Shown piece after piece: positions 1-15,235 of a stretch of 64,000 bases of DNA (position 1 is the stretch's first letter; every line of letters begins with the position of its first letter). The notes beneath the pieces were generated by a model. It was not told the origin of the DNA and did no database searches. It saw only the letters and a program-made list of their open reading frames with translations. A program made the position numbers and the translations under genes. The stretch is from Atrichornis clamosus (Eukaryota > Chordata > Aves > Passeriformes > Menuridae): NCBI GenBank assembly GCA_013400975.1, contig WBMZ01011599.1, positions 62,001 to 126,000 of the forward strand, read 5' to 3'.

Positions 1-3000
1 GGAGATTCTGCTATAAATCTGTTAATAAATATGAACTCTATTTTGTACTTCTTGTGAGGAATATTTACATGATGCTTGGCGCCAGCTGGAGGACACTGTA
101 ATTTACCCTTTCACAAAAAAAAAAAAGTAGATTCTGGTATTCAAAACCCGTGTATTCTACTGACTCATAGCATCAGAGGTCCAGAAAAAGACTCAGAAAA
201 ATACAGTACAAAAGCATTTTATTGTTAACAGAGCAACTAGCACTGAGTAGGCCAAAGGGCTGGGTTATTCCTTATCTGTTGTGACAAAAATAGTATGATG
301 GAATTTGAGGGAAGATCCAAATTTGACCTGGTGCTTTGCTGCAAAAATCTCTGCCGAGGAAAGCGTGCAAATGCATAGGGGAAAATACAGCCAGGTTCTT
401 CCCTGACCTGTGCCAGGGATGAGAATCCCGTGAGCTGAAGAATCACGAACTTCTCATGTCAGGAGGTCAGGATTACACTGACTGTGCTGGAACAGTGGGA
501 GCTTAAACATGGCAATTTCTCTAATTTTATGCAGAGTAGATTGAATTCTGCCCTGTCCTTTCCACTTACCATGAAGATTGAAAGCAATGGGAAGCAACCA
601 GTGTTGCTGGTGTCGTACTGGGATTCCAGGAATTTCTGTTTGGCTAATGATTTTAGGAACAAACATTTTGCACAATCTCAATATATGTTTTAGTCACTTA
701 GAAAATAATCGCCAAAAACACTGCTTAGGAAGGTTTTTTTCTATTTTCAGCAGCATCCGCTGTCTTTGTCTCATTCTCAAGTTTAAAAAGTCCTTTGGCT
801 ACACTGTTCCTTACTGCTTGCCTTATTTCCTAAATTACTGTCATTTGTCAAACTGCAAGTTTTTCTTTAGTTATCTTACTGAATACAGACCCCACCCGAC
901 GAATACTGACTAGGTTTTGTTTGTCTGTAATGACTTTCAGGTTACTTCTGCCTATGTTTTTCTAATTATATCTATTTTTCCTGAGAGCCTCACTATGACC
1001 TATGTTTTAGCTATATTTATAAAATGTGGATTTAAACAGCAAATGTCTCCTAAACCCATGTTTTTAGGGAAGGCATGAATATAAACACTTCCTAAACTTA
1101 GTAGCTTCTTCTGAATCAGTAGCAGATTGATACAGATCCATTATCCGCATGTTTTCTATCCCCTGAATGCTGCAGTGGGTAAGATTGCCTTCCTGAGTGC
1201 TGTTTTATACTTCATAGTGCTAAAGCACCCTGAAAATATTAGCAGACATTCTGGGCTAAGTACAGAACAGATATAGCTTTCTTTACTCCAAAATTTCTAA
1301 TAAAAATCCTTCGAATATTCTTATATACAACTTTCCTTGTCACTGTGTGTTATCACTGCACTAAACACTATCTCCCTAAATTTCATTATTTAGTGTTGGC
1401 ATTGGTAGGAAGTAAACATTGTTAATGTAGGTTGAAAGATTACAACTTTATTAAGTTTGAAGGCTAGGTTTAAAAAGGGGAAACAAATCACAGGGAAAAG
1501 GGGACTGTCTGAAGCATCGTGTTCCATGATTTTTTTATGTCTTTATGTGAAACATTATTTCTTTTAGTTTGCTGGTTCTGGTTTGTAAGGACTAAAGTAG
1601 GAAAGCTAATGGTGATAATTGCAAAAGATGGAAAGGTAAAGACAACATGGAGGCGAATGGGATTGCAGGCAACTAGTGGAGCTGAGACATTACAGAAGGG
1701 ATGAAAAAAGTTGTCTTCCTTCAATTATATGGAACGTAAGGTGTGGCTTCTTGTAAGTGTGATCTCAAACAGAGTCTGCTTACACTCAGGCTTAAGTGTA
1801 AATTAGAGGGAAACAGTTCAGATAACTTAAATTCAGAATTTCATGCATGTCTCCTACATTACTGTCACTGTTAAATAAGCTGTTTTATACTGGCTGCAGC
1901 TTTTTCTGTATCCTCACTGTCAAGATATTGAAACAGGTCTAAGAAAATGGAGATTTTTAGGAATTAAGAAAAATCTATTTGAGAATTTTGACTTTTTTTT
2001 ACTAACTTGAATTTAACTTTTCCAAAACTCGAGACAAATAGCAATTTGCAGAAAATGGAACACAAGTCAACGTCTTTTACTTTTTATTATCATTTTACAG
2101 AACCCCCATACTAATGAGTTTCATGAAGCGCATTTTTGAATTACATAAATATTTTTACTTTTTGTCTTTATAATTTTATTTGTAGGGACTGCTTCGTCCT
2201 GCCTGTGTACTTAGAATGTACCTCAGCTGTGACTTGTAATCTGCACTGGCAACTTAGGGGAGTGTGCTCTTCAGGCAAAGTGCCTCTCTAGATTCCGTTA
2301 AAGATGAAGGAAATATCAAAATTTGAGTTTTCTTTTAGGTTTTTCCTCTTTCTAGTTTTTGAGTAAACAATAACTTGCTTTTTCTTTAAATCCCCCCTAA
2401 TTTAAAAGCTCCTGAAATCCTCAAGAAAAAACACCATACGGAGAAAAGTAATGAAAGAAAGAGAAATAATATCAAGACAAATGTTCAGACTTCAGTTTAT
2501 TTCTTTAACTGGGGCAAAATATGAGAAAGTATTTATTTCAAAAGTAAAATGAATTTAAATTGACATGCAGTTGCTAAAATATATTAGTTAACAAAAGGAA
2601 GATATCTTTGCTTTTCATAAAAGTGCTGAATCCAAAATATAGTCACTTTTCTGGGGCAAGGACTACTCTGATCTGCGCCAGTTTTTTATCACAACTAATG
2701 TATTGCTGTACCAAAGTTTGATCTCAGTGAGTCAAATATTTCTGTTCTACCTTCTGGCACGCAGAGACTTTTCCCCCCCTTTCTTCAGTGAGACTGCAGC
2801 CCGAGAACAAAACTCTGCAGCCTTCAGAGGAAAGTGTGAATTACTGCCACTGTTGCCCACACGCAGCAAAGACAGGATGCAAATTCTGCTTAGTACTTCA
2901 TAGGTTCCTGAAAGAGAAAGGGGAACATGAAAGTGGGTATTTTGAATAAACCTCTTTGCCTTGGTTTAGATTCAGACTTGAATACTTGTACTGCACCAAT

Positions 3001-6000
3001 GTTTTTCCACATGAGAATTAAGAACAGCGTGGAGTCATTTGGAGTGCAGGGCGCTGCTCTACTTTTTCTAGATATATCTGAAGATGGCTGGTAAAAAGTA
3101 AAAATGGTTTATGGCTAATCATGCCTTTGGTCTCAGCAGGATGGACCTTTCAGGAAGCACTGTGCAGACAGTGCAGTCCCTCAGGGTGTGCCCGTCCCAG
3201 GGTCACTCACAGCTATGGACACAGGAAGATCCAGCAAAAGTCACCTTATCCAAACACAGGTGACTCTAGTACCAAACTCCAAGGAGTGTTGATGGTAGAG
3301 CTGCTGTTTATGCCCTCCCCAGAGGCCTTATTTGTTGAAAAACAATTAGTAAATGCAGTCTTTTGTTGCTTGATGTTCATTTTGTGATAAAGCTGCTGAT
3401 AAAGGTTAGATATCAGCATATAATGCTTCAGTCAGAATAAAAAGGTTCTTAATTTGAACATCAGATATCCACAGGCTGTCCCTGCTGACCCTTTCAGCCA
3501 CACATCTGCAATATTTTGTAACTCTGAAGTTGAGCCTTATAAAAATAACACTGATGAAGCAAAAATGCTTTTCTCCCTCCCAATGCCCTCAAGATATATT
3601 TCAGCTTTCTTTGTAATCTTTGATTTTTAAAAAATCTTGTTGAAGAAGGAAAGCATGAGAAGTGTGGTAGTGAAAAACAGCTAGAGAGGGCAAACAACTA
3701 GTCATCACTTTTAAATATAAGAAAGACTATCCCCTCAGATTTTTCAAGATATTTTGCATTGATCTTGTTGAAATTAGTAATACCATCTCCAGTACACTGA
3801 AAAGGACCAGATTTCACTTCAGTGCTGAGTGCTTTTGAAACCCCTTTCCCATTCCTACTTAGCAGTGACCTTCATTTTTCTTTCCCTGAGTTAGTAAACA
3901 GGTTTAAAAACCTTGTTAAAAACAGAGCACAAACCTAGCAGGCTATTTTCCCACTTCCATTTAGAAAGTGTAGAAAGAGGCAGCCAGACCACCTGCCATT
4001 GCTTAAATCACTGTGACTATTAGGTTAATTTTAATTCACTTAAGTTCAGTCTGCGTCTGTATTTCTTTTTCCATCCTGATAAGCAGAGGAAGCAGGTGGA
4101 GGCTTTTATTACTGTAATTAGATGTATCTCAGCAATGCATGAGGCAGAGCAGACTGTGGAGGAGGAGGGCATCCCATGCTGGGGTAGGTGGGTACAAGTT
4201 CACTGCCCTTGCATAATGTGGTGATTTTAATGGTGTCAACACTGATCAAACTCTGAAATATATAGAAGGGGGTTAGTTTCATTGTTGTGAATCATAAAAT
4301 GCAAGCTGTAGTGTAGTAAGTCCTCACATTGACTTATGATAGACAATTTTTTCTCCAGAAACATTTGTAAAGCTTCAAAGCTGCACTGAAACCTTTGTCA
4401 CTTTGAAGTCCAGCAGCTTTTTGGCACAGTCTTCAAGGTTAACAGGTTCCCCCTTAGGGCTTCCCCTGCAGAGGTGCCAGGAAACACTTCCTTTCCATTT
4501 GCCTCCCGAGAGTCTCACTGAAGCCAACATGAAAACCTAATCAATGTGTCTGTTGCTCTAATGCATTAAATTACTGAGGTCAAAAGAAAAGAGTGTAACA
4601 CATTTTTAAAGGCATTAATTTTCCTTGTCTTCTCGCTTGCTACTGTCGCTGTGCTCTTCTGAAGGAGGCCCTGTTTGTACAGTGTTTGATCTCTTCTATC
4701 GTGGTTGTCAATGTCTGACAGATTATGCAGAATATTAGTAAATTTTGTAGGACTTTTAAATTGAAGAAGATCATTTGCACATAAATTTCTAAGAGTATGA
4801 TGAATACCTTTAGTAATATTATTTTTGAAGTTAGGTCTCTGTTCACTCCTGTTTTTTTCTGTTTGCACACAATAGAGAGCATATTGCGTTTTAAAAATCC
4901 TATTGAGCTTGAAGTTATACAAAGGAAATCTTTAAAAACCATAGACATTAATTCAGTAGCGTTTAAATTGTTTGTTAAATTAATATTTAGACACAATATA
5001 GTTTATGTCACTTTAATGAAAGCTATGTGAACTCTAGTTACTGATAGTAATATCAAATATGACAGAAATAGTATAGGGCTGAAAATTGAAGAGCTTAGAG
5101 TTTACTTATTGAATAATGAGCTGATTTAAGTACACATTTTCCCTGATATTTAAGTACCTTTAATGCTCTGAAATTCTCAGTCAGAATGATAGCTCTGTCT
5201 TCAGTTGTCAGCAAGTAAAATAGAAAACAAGAACTAGACTGTCACAGATCTTTTTAACACACCTAAAAAATCCCCCTCCTTTCTCTTTACCTGTAGAAAA
5301 TTAACTTTTCCTTCTGTACAAGGAAATTGTAAGTGTCTAGGTTAAAGGGAAGAGAATACTAAATAATGGTGATAACCACATATGTGTACCCTGAGAAGGT
5401 TCCCTCTTTTCTTAAGTGACCATAACTGTTGTGCTTGTGTTTGAAATGCCATTCCTCACACCCAGAAACATTTCTAAGCCCAGGATGACTCACATCAATG
5501 GATGTAAATCAGTCAGATGTATTCAGAATAGATCTGCAGTGGGAGAACATCAACAAAAAACTCCATGGATTTGTAGAAAGCACACCTTGGGGTCACTGAG
5601 GGTCTGTCACTTATTGAGGCGACAGCAGAGACACAAATTTATACTGGGCTGGATTTGACCCCTTGAGACTTGCTTAACACAGACTTCTGTTCCCTCTCCC
5701 CATATAACAAACGCTCAGAATTGATTCATATTATTGCAGTACACTAGAAAAAGCTCAAATGGCAAAATGTTCTTCTGCAGGCATTGTAAATCCTCCCAAA
5801 CATAAGGGCGCTAGTATATGATATACTTTTCCCAGCTGAAAATTCTAATTCTTGTTTTAATTTTTTTTCACAATTATATTGGAGAGTGAGTAGACTAGAC
5901 TATTGCTCTAGTAACTGTGTTATAACATTAAAATTACAGGTTTGTGTTATAAGGTTAACATTTAGAAAATATTGTTTTATAGTTTCTTGTTTTCTACCGG

Positions 6001-9000
6001 TTTTTATAAATAGTATTTGGCATGTTAAATTGGAGGAAAATCATGCAGTGCTTTTGTTAATTTAGTGAACATAAATCATTGTATTTGGTTTCTAAAAAAT
6101 ATTTTTGTTAGTCTCTTTCTATCATACCAGGGAATCTTTGCTCAGAAAAACTCAGATTGGTCTATGGACAAGTAATAATGGCTGTTAAAGAAAAGCAAAG
6201 AGCATTTCATCTCAGAGGCAAAATCCTAGACACTATCTTTGTATTATCCAAATATAAATCAGTAAAATATTTGGCATTTCATTATTTTGGACTTGGAATG
6301 AATATTTTCAGCAGAAATCAGTCTTTTAGGAAAAGGCAATTATAAACTTCAGCCTTCTGTCCTAAGCCTCATGCTGATCTCAACTCTGAAATAGTACAGA
6401 GGAACAAAAATTCATGTTCTTTTCAGTAAAGGACCTTGGCCAGGAGATTGTTAAATGATCTTTGATTTTAGAGACCTGGGATATGATTCCTTCTTTCCCA
6501 AAGGTTCTCTAACAGCATATGGAGGGGTGAGCCATGAGCATGTATTGAGGTGTAAGGGTTCACAGGAATGTTTGAAGGCCTTGTATGAAGTTATAAGTTC
6601 GTGGAGCTTTTCTTTAAAACCTCAATGAACCTCATTTCTAAATGCGTTAAAAAACATTTGAAAAGCCATTAGCTATAAACTCAAACTAGCATATGAAGCA
6701 AAGGAAACATTCTGGTGTTATTATTATTATGGTTATGCTGTTAAGTCTGTAACTTTTACCCCCTCCTTTACTTCTTGACTTTCCAGGCTATGTTGTAAAA
6801 TTCATAAACCTGCTAAATTAAAAATAGATTCATATGTTTTGCACTTGAGCTGAGGACTTTAGGTATACAATTCACTTAATATGAAAGGTGTTAAATGCTT
6901 TATTTTACCTTAATGAGTGCCATGTTCCTCCCTCTCTCACTTGTTTTCTTCCAGCCAAGTGAAACAAGAACACTGTTTTCTTCTTTTCAGTTTAAATATG
7001 TGAAGCCATTATTTCTGCTCACACATGCATATTATTTTACAAACACCTCTCTAGAGCATTGCATTTTGTTCAAGAGGAAAGTAAATAATGTAAGATTCAT
7101 AAAGAAAACTCAAACTTTGTCTTGAGGTTTTGCTGTCAGTGGATTAATGCCCTGCCTAGCCTACACTCTTTCCCCACTCCTCTAAGACCTGATCTTAATC
7201 CCAGTTTTGACAACTAGCAATATGTGTCATGGTTCCAGATGAGTTCCTGCATCTCTAACCTTCATAAAACTGCTAACCAGTTAGAAACAGCCAAATCTTC
7301 ATCCTTCAGCAAAGCCACCTTTTGAGCCAAACTGTACTGGGGAACATGGGAAACCAACCTGGTCTTCCCCTGGCACCTTCCCTCATCCAATTCACTTCTT
7401 TTCTAGGAGACTCCTACAGTCTCCAGTTAACATGTGGGTGGTCAGACTAGAGCATGCTGATGTTAAATCCACTTGACTAGTGTCGAAGGAAACGTATTCA
7501 GAACCTAGAAAGAGATATTGTGAGAGAGCTTTTGAGAAACGTTATATTTACTAAAAAGGTCTTCTTCTGTTATCCCCACTGTATTTTTCAAACTGCTGAC
7601 TTGGTCCATCTGGCAGGCAGACACCACAGGTACTGCACACCTGAGGGGCTTTACAGGACATATTGATACGTCCTGGAGGACAACAGTGTGCTAGAATGCA
7701 CCTTACCCTCCTTATGGTACTGATACATCTCCTGGGCTCTGGAATTTATGATTGCAGTGATAAATTACCTATTTTTATAACCACATTATTTTATGAATAT
7801 TTCATTTTATGCAAAGCACTTGTCCTGCTGGAAGAAAAAGTAACTGTTCCGTATTTTTAGCTTTGGTTGCTGAAAGATAGGTTCACTTGTTTCAAACACT
7901 TGACACAAGAATGCTAATTTATGTCAGTCTTTTAGCTGTGGGATTGATCTGCAAACTTTTTTCTTTATAAAACTTTACCTTATCTTTAAATGTCAGAAAT
8001 GTTTTCCATGCTTCTCTTTCACATAGTTATGCATTTTAATGTGCAACTTCAGCAATTATTGTGGGGTTTCTATATCACTTTTATACATATAGAAGTTGGA
8101 AACTGTAAAGGATGAACAGGGTTAGAAATACCTGGGTGGTTCTTTTTTGAATTTAATTACCTAAATTATGTTTGCCATAATTTTGTCTCTTTTTATGTTT
8201 AGTTTTTTAAAGATTTTGTTCGTTTCTCTGATATATTCACATATCAAAATAAAGGATTTAATCAATGGATTAATGCAGTAAGTTATAAGAAATCAAAATC
8301 AGTTTTGAAACTAATAGTTATCACAATGTAGCATTGAAATCTGTCATGTTGTGATGGTGAGCAATCTTTGATAGCCAAATTGAATACAGATTATTTTCAG
8401 TATGGACATGTAAGAGAGACTCATGCAGGGGGTCCTACAAACTCCATCTGTGGAAGAAATTAGTTGCTGCTGGATCTTAAAGTCAAATTTGGTCTTATAT
8501 GGCACAGTGGCTTATGATTATATGGGATATAATATTAAAGAATGGAAATTTGACAGTAGTTTCCCAGTTTAAAATTTCATAACACTTGGATTTGTAGCAT
8601 TCATATGAAGAAAAATTTTTGAAAGGAACAATTTGAACTGTGCTGCTAAGTAGTTAATAACAGCCCCTGCTGGCAGCTGGGCCTGGTGCTACTCACCTGG
8701 CCTGTTCTTGCCAGGATTTTCAGTGTTCCACAACACAACCTGAGTTGAGGGGAGATGTTGCTACAAGTTCATGTACACAATGGTGTGGTTCTCGTGGCTC
8801 TTGGTGTGTATCAGCAGCATCCTCTACTGAGGGTTATATTAATCCACGGATTAGGCTTCAAACAGCCTTATTCCCATTAGTGAGAATCCTTGGCGGATTA
8901 AATGAGGCGCTTCATAAGAACAGGAGCCCAGCCTGGCTTCCAGTTACAGGTCAAGGCCTCCTTTCGGCCCTTCTCCTTCCTATGTCCGTCAGGTCTCAAC

Positions 9001-9816
9001 TCAGTGACTTGTGATCCCCGCGCCTGCACAGCCCCCCAGGCTGAGGGTGTCCACAAAGAAAAGCCAGCTCTTTTTAATGGGTCATTTGGAATTAGTATCC
9101 ATCCAGATTAAACGTGCACTGCCATTTTCTAACTGAAGGATGTATACAGATATATAAAGACAAGAAAAATAGGGAACACAAAGGCAGGACATGTACTGAT
9201 TTGACTCTTGAAGGCACCAGAGGGCTTTTCCATTGAAGTGCATTAAATAAAAGTAGAGTTCCTCACCTCCCAAACACCCTTTGTGATCAAAGTCTGGAGT
9301 TTGGATTGTCCATACACATTAAAAATGTGCCCACCAAATTCCCTTACATTATGAAGAGAGGGCATCCTGTCACAAAGCTGTACTTTATGTTGGAAATTAC
9401 TGTGGCATCTCTCAGAATAATATTTTCAGAGTTTAACACATCATAGTTAGGTGATGCTGTGTTTCTTTTATGTGCCATCAGTAATTTCAGTGCAAATATG
9501 CTCTAAAGTCAGATGAGACCTTGATGATAAAAGCCTTGAAAGAGCTCTCTGAACTCTTTCAATCTGAACAGGTACTGATGGGAAGAGGTAAAATGTTTGT
9601 GAAGGAATCATTTGTGTGCATATTCTGTCTGGTACTGAATAAATTACTGCAGTTATTTTTTTAATAGTACCAAGAACAGAGTTCCTTATTCCTTCCAAAA
9701 AATGAGTTGTCTCTTTGTCTCTTGTGAAAGTTACAACTCAGTACTGTAAAGATAAAAAGGCATTAAATAAATGGTGCAAAGGTGATATGCTGCAGAAGGT
9801 CGGTGCTCCATGTTAT
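1..9816. other. Non-coding AT-rich DNA, no gene found
   Basis: I see no exon, RNA gene or datable transposon here. Open frames are at most about 118 codons, overlap each other on both strands (for example 4566-4996) and carry no recognisable domain. Small features are an A12 run at 115-126, a short TTA run near 6717-6730, and a stretch near 4085-4160 with several TAAT/ATTA homeodomain-type cores. The last could be regulatory, but this is a guess from appearance only. Consistent with intron or intergenic DNA. Confidence 0.6.
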
Positions 9817-9850
9817 GGGGTTTATTTGGGGGGTGGGAGGATGGTTTGGG
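9817..9850 (+). other. G-rich patch, weak G-quadruplex candidate
   Basis: Four G-runs lie on the plus strand at 9817-9820, 9828-9833, 9835-9837 and 9848-9850, with loops of 7, 1 and 10 bases. The last loop is longer than the usual limit of 7, so this fits only a relaxed quadruplex definition. It stands out from AT-rich surroundings. No function can be assigned. Confidence 0.35.
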
Positions 9851-12800
9851 TGTGAATTTATTCGACTCCTTGTATTAAGAGAAATAAACTCATGTTCTTT
9901 TTCTTTGGGATTTCAAAGTTTTTCAGAAGTTGTTTTGCCAGTGGTAATTTCTCATTCACATTCACTAAGGGAAAGAGAATAAAGAAAAGGGTTCACTGAG
10001 AGTAAAGAACATGATTTCTGTTTCTGTCAACTGCTGACAGTGGGGGTCTTTTTAATTTATTTGTTTAACAGTTCTATCTGCATAAATTAGCTAGGATATC
10101 TTACGTGATGCACCCTTTTTCTTCTTATCTCACTCTTTAAATTCCCTCCTAGCAATGTCAATGCTTAAATTGTAATTTACGTTAAATATTGAACAGAAAA
10201 GAGGGATTCAAACCCTTTTATGAAGTATGTTTTATGATTTCTACATTTACCAAAGACAGCCCTATAAACATATCAGTTTTGGCAACAGACAAGTCCTTTT
10301 AAGTTTTCTTTTTTTGGAAGTATTTCAATTGAATCCTGAAGAGGATCAATAAATGTATTTTTAATCCACAAGAGGTTACTTTTTATTTAAGCAGCAGAGC
10401 ATGCATTCCATTCTTTAGTGAAATGTTCTTCTGTTTCTTAGCAGTACATTTTGACCTTGGTATTACTGCAGACCGTATTTCTGTTTTTCTTCATAGCAAG
10501 GACATTCTGAAAAGTGATGGCTGCTTATTAAACCTATCTGTTGTGGAAGCATAAAAAGATAATGCTAATATACAGCTGGTTCTACAGGTCAGATCTTTAC
10601 AGGGAAGACCTTAGAGAATAGCTAATATCAGCAATACTGTTTTGAATTGCATCAGCCGAGTGTCTGACCCATCCCCTTAAACGAAATTGCACAGCACTGC
10701 GAAAAGCCTCTCTCTGAAGTTTTCTCTGAAGGCTCCCAGGGAACACCACACGGATGGGCTGCTCAAGCTCTTGTTCTACAAACCCTCATTTGTGCAAATA
10801 ATCCCATTGGAGCAGATCATTTTTATTACTGGGTTTAAGCCTGGGTGTCTGATCACAGGAATGAAGCAGCCAGGATTGTACTCTTCAGTATGAAGAGTGA
10901 AGGATTATCACAGTATAAAGTCCATAATAAAAGCACCTCTAATCTTTCCTCCACTCTTCCAGTGAAGGTTTTATTTAGTGAGATATGATGGATTTTACAC
11001 TGTTCTGCAGCTGGCTCTTTATTGATGAACAGAAAGCATTGGATCTCATTCCTTGTTAGAGTTTTATGCAAGGAACACTGCTGTTACCTCCATCCTCTTC
11101 CTTCCATCTGCTAGTTCATAGCACCAGTTGAGATTCACATATTCAGCTGACTGAAAGCTGTATTTATTATTTTTTGGGGATAACCAGAAAGAATAAGTAG
11201 TAGAGGAAGCAAAGTATATTAATTGCTGTTAAATTCAGCAAAACAGTTGCTAACTGTCAAAATTTTTAAAGATGATTGGCAGAAGTCTGTGGCTAGAGGT
11301 TCTGATGAATTTTAGAAACTGCTTCTTTCTCATGAAAATGTTTGCAAAAGTTTGGGAAAAGAAAAAGGTTTCTGAACTCTGAATATTTCTACTCTACCCA
11401 TACTGCCTGACCTTCAAAAATTCGTGTTATGCCAAAAATTATACTTCCAAAATTGACTTGTTAGGAGTTTCCCTGCAAAGAGCTACAAATGACTTCTTCC
11501 TAAGTATTATAACAAGTGGAACTAACAAGACGCCACAGTTCTCCTGGGACCTGGCCCAAGACCTGCCTAACTGAATTTTTCGGAGACTCCAAAGCCAGAA
11601 GGAAACATTGCATCGCCTAAGCTCCCTGTGTAGACTGGTCAAAGGACTTCACTCTTTCAATGCTCTCCTGAAACTAGTGAGGTGCATTTGTACTGAAGTA
11701 TAGCTTTTGTAGAGAAGCTGCACATATTCTTCTCTTTGCTTCTTTCTCTCTGTCATTTTAGTTTTCAGCTTCAGTGTTCATGGCAGATGTGGAGTGGGTG
11801 ATATTGTACTGCTGCTTTGCACTTTTACAAAGGTAAACTATCTACAGCAATCAATGTGGACTTGAGTGAGTTCCTTATTTATGGCTGGTGTAATGGGCAA
11901 TATTAGCTACAGTGGGACCTCCATACAGCTGGTGTCATCCTGCAGGGATCTTTTGACCTCAGAACCACAGTGATTTTTACACACCAGTGTTTGGTTTGTC
12001 CTAGATAAGTACAATAGCTGAATTCCAATATTTCAAGTGTCACTTGAGAAAACACCACGGAAAGAGAGGTTTTTACCCCCCGTTTTATTATTGTTGTCTG
12101 CCCTTCATAAAGCTTAAGCAAAGCAATCTTAAATCTCTTTCATGCTCTGATATTGCTGTACGGTACTCTCTGGATTTTTTCAACACTACAATAAGCTGTA
12201 CATCACTTTTCCAGATGATAAGGATGACTATGACAGTGTGTTGTAGTAAAAAAGAAATTGCGTATGGCACAGCTAGATTTACAGAGAGATGGATATTGTA
12301 CTTTAGTTCGTTTGGGATACTAAATTTTGAGCCTGAAGGTCAATTGATCCCAGAAAAGGATTGTGAAGTCTGAATGCTGGAATGACCTCTTCCAGTCTCA
12401 GATCCCTACTGCAGGTCCTGTGGTGTGAGGGGTAACAGATGCTCTGGAATAACAGTGCCTTTAAGGAGTGCTTCCAGGGGTTCCCCAGTGTGTCACGTAC
12501 CCACCAGCCCCAGTGCTGCTCTGTCTGACAGCGTTTTACTGCCAGAATCAGTGAAGAAGAGAAGTTCTTGATCTCCCACTTAATGGATATATTGGATCTA
12601 GTGTATTCCTTTTAGTCAGTGACAGACCCAGAGTGAAGGATTTTGTTGAGTAAAGTGAATTGCATTTAATCTGAACATTGAGATGCCTGACTGTGCATCA
12701 GGAAATCTCCTCTGTCTCTTGGTTGGTAACCTCACTTTAAAAAGCATATTGGTTATGAGAAAATGGTGAGCTCCTTTTCAGTAATTTTAGCTGTAAGGTT

Positions 12801-15175
12801 AGACATCCCTGTCTCTTCCATGAGGGAAATGGCTCCCTTGGTCCCCTTGTTCCTGGTCTGATATGCAATGGAATTTGCCAATTCCAAGTAATTTAGTAGA
12901 TGGAAGTGTTGACAGGCTTGCAGTTGTAGGTAAGAGTTACAGGCAGAGGAAGAGTTTCATCCAGCAACACGTGAGTCTCCTTTGCGCCATGGAGATTACA
13001 TTTCTTTTCCTTAGGGAAAAGTTCAAGTAAAAGTAATTACAGGGGGATTCAATAGAGACAAAAATCTATTCTTTTTATTTATTTTTCAGTGTGTATGGTT
13101 GCTGTAAAGAACAAGAGGCAATACAAGGATGGGACGTTATCATACAATGATGTAGTTTCTACCTAATTGTTGTGGCATTCTTTCAAGAATATGCCAGGTA
13201 TATGATAAATCACTTTGCTGTACATACTTAGTCATATTTCTGATTCCCAATTAAGACAATAACTTTTTTTTCTTCAAAAAATAATAATCAGGTCCTAAAC
13301 GTTTTACGTTTTATGTATGTTTTTACACGTCTCCTGTTATATATTCTTACCATTAGCATGAATTTCGGCCCTATGTAAGTAATAGAGGCATCATAGACTA
13401 CTTTAACATATAAGCATACAACATATTTTCTCATATAAGTATATTTTAAGGGGTATTTTATGGGATATTTATTACAGGTGGCATTTTGGGTGATGTAGAG
13501 ACTTACTACGTCAAACCTGTAAAAACCAGACTGACAGTATCCTATTTAGAAAATATTTCATTTATGAGCAGTTTACTTGGATATACGAGTGGATCATAAA
13601 AACTAGGTGAAACTATTGTACTAATGGATATTTTAACTTTTCTGGGGAAAGGTAAAGTCTGTATATTCCTTAGTTAAACCTTTGCTTTATGAACACACCA
13701 AAAATTTTCTCAGTTTACTTCCTTTTACACTTTCTCATTAGCTTTCTCTTTATTTTCATTTTTACTTTCCCCATCTTACTGTTTTTGAAAAGCAAAGTAT
13801 TCTTTAATTACAATTAAGGAGGAAAATGAACATTCTGTCTGATTTTTAAGGTTTACTTCACAATCTCTTACACTTAGTGTCATCTTATATATCCTGATGG
13901 AGGGAACCTGGTCTGTCAAGACTTCGGAGCCTTTTCCAGGCTAAACTCAAGATGTAGGATCACTTCTCTGTTGCATCCAATTTTTCTATAATGGCCATTA
14001 TGTCCCAATGATTGCTTTCTTAGAAAATTCAAATAACCTCAGAGTTTCAGCAATTAGTCAGTATAACTAAGTGCCTAAAATTAGTTATATCTACTTATGT
14101 GTTTTCCTGGGTCACACACTGATTTTTCCAAAGTTGTTAGAGAAAGCATAGGAGAGTGAAAAAAAAAAGGAACATGATCTCAAATTGAAAGGGGTTGTTC
14201 AAACTCTTCACGAAAGAAGAAGCTCTTGAGATTGTGTCTATTTGTCTTTCCAGAGCACCTGGTTTAGCCTCAAAGTCCTCTGGTAATCGATAGATTAATA
14301 GCAATGCTCCTGGTCTTCAAGGTGTTTTCATATATAAATGTAGGCAGGATGAAAGTTTTGTGGGCAGCCTTCAAGCTAGAAAATAAATCTTGGGAAAAAA
14401 AGTCCAATTCTTCACTTTTTTAAAAAAATTCAACAGCATATATAGTTTACTAGAGTCAGAGGGGAGGCAGTTCTATTGTTTGATGCTTCTTTCCCTGCAA
14501 CACAAATCTAGTTCTCAAAAAAAATTTTTTTTCCATATTAAACCCCTCAAAGTTCTGCAGTTGGAATACCTAGATTCAATTCAGCTGACTTGAACTATTT
14601 AATCAGACAAAGAAGATATTACTATTTAGGAAATTTTAAAGCCCATTACTACAACTCTTCAAACAAATTGCAAACTGAAATAAACTTTTATCAAGCCATG
14701 TATTGAGACAGGTTTTGAAAATGGAAAATATCCTTTTCAAATGTTTGAAATATCTTTTTGATTCAGACTCCGACAGATCTGACTTGAATTCATTAAAAAT
14801 TTCAGTGATGTTAAAACAGTTTTCAAAGGAGTCAATGATTTTTTGTGGAAAAGTTCTTGCAGTTCTTTTGACCTGCTTAAATTGCCAGGTCTGTAGTGCC
14901 GGAGGTGCTGGTGCTGAGTTAAGGCAGTGAATCTTGGCTGGTGCCTGAGGGGGTAACGTGATGTAAATAATAAGGGGAGTATCCGCGTCAGTTTTATTAC
15001 ACAGAATTCCTATCGAGGGTATTGCATTCCAAGGAGCATTGCCCCTTGTGTGCCTGCAGTTCCTCACTGGCACAGGGAGTTGGCCTTGCTGTCCTACTGT
15101 AATTTGAGATGTAATGAATTATGCAGCCAAGGCTGGAAAACCTTCCTGGCCAGAGGGACAAATGCCATGGATTTG
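9851..15175. other. Non-coding AT-rich DNA, no gene found
   Basis: No exon, RNA gene or clear repeat was recognised. The most open stretch is a minus-strand frame at 14636-15073 (145 codons) that overlaps a 75-codon plus-strand frame. Neither has a recognisable domain. The segment near 14880-15100 is more GC-rich than its surroundings. Confidence 0.55.
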
Positions 15176-15235
15176 GCTCCTGGTACGCTTAGCATGTAGG
15201 TACCTGCTCCTGGCCACGCTTAGCATGCGCCTGCA
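15176..15235 (+). repeat. Two-copy imperfect 30-bp tandem duplication
   Basis: Units at 15176-15205 and 15206-15235 both start with gctcctgg and share acgcttagcatg, differing by a one-base indel and a divergent tail. The divergence shows a genuine older duplication, unlike the exact adapter-linked copy near 31.9 kb. Confidence 0.75.

Noticed and set aside
14636..15073. 145-codon minus-strand frame
   Set aside because: Unrecognised product and no supporting structure. A plus-strand frame is also open over half of it.
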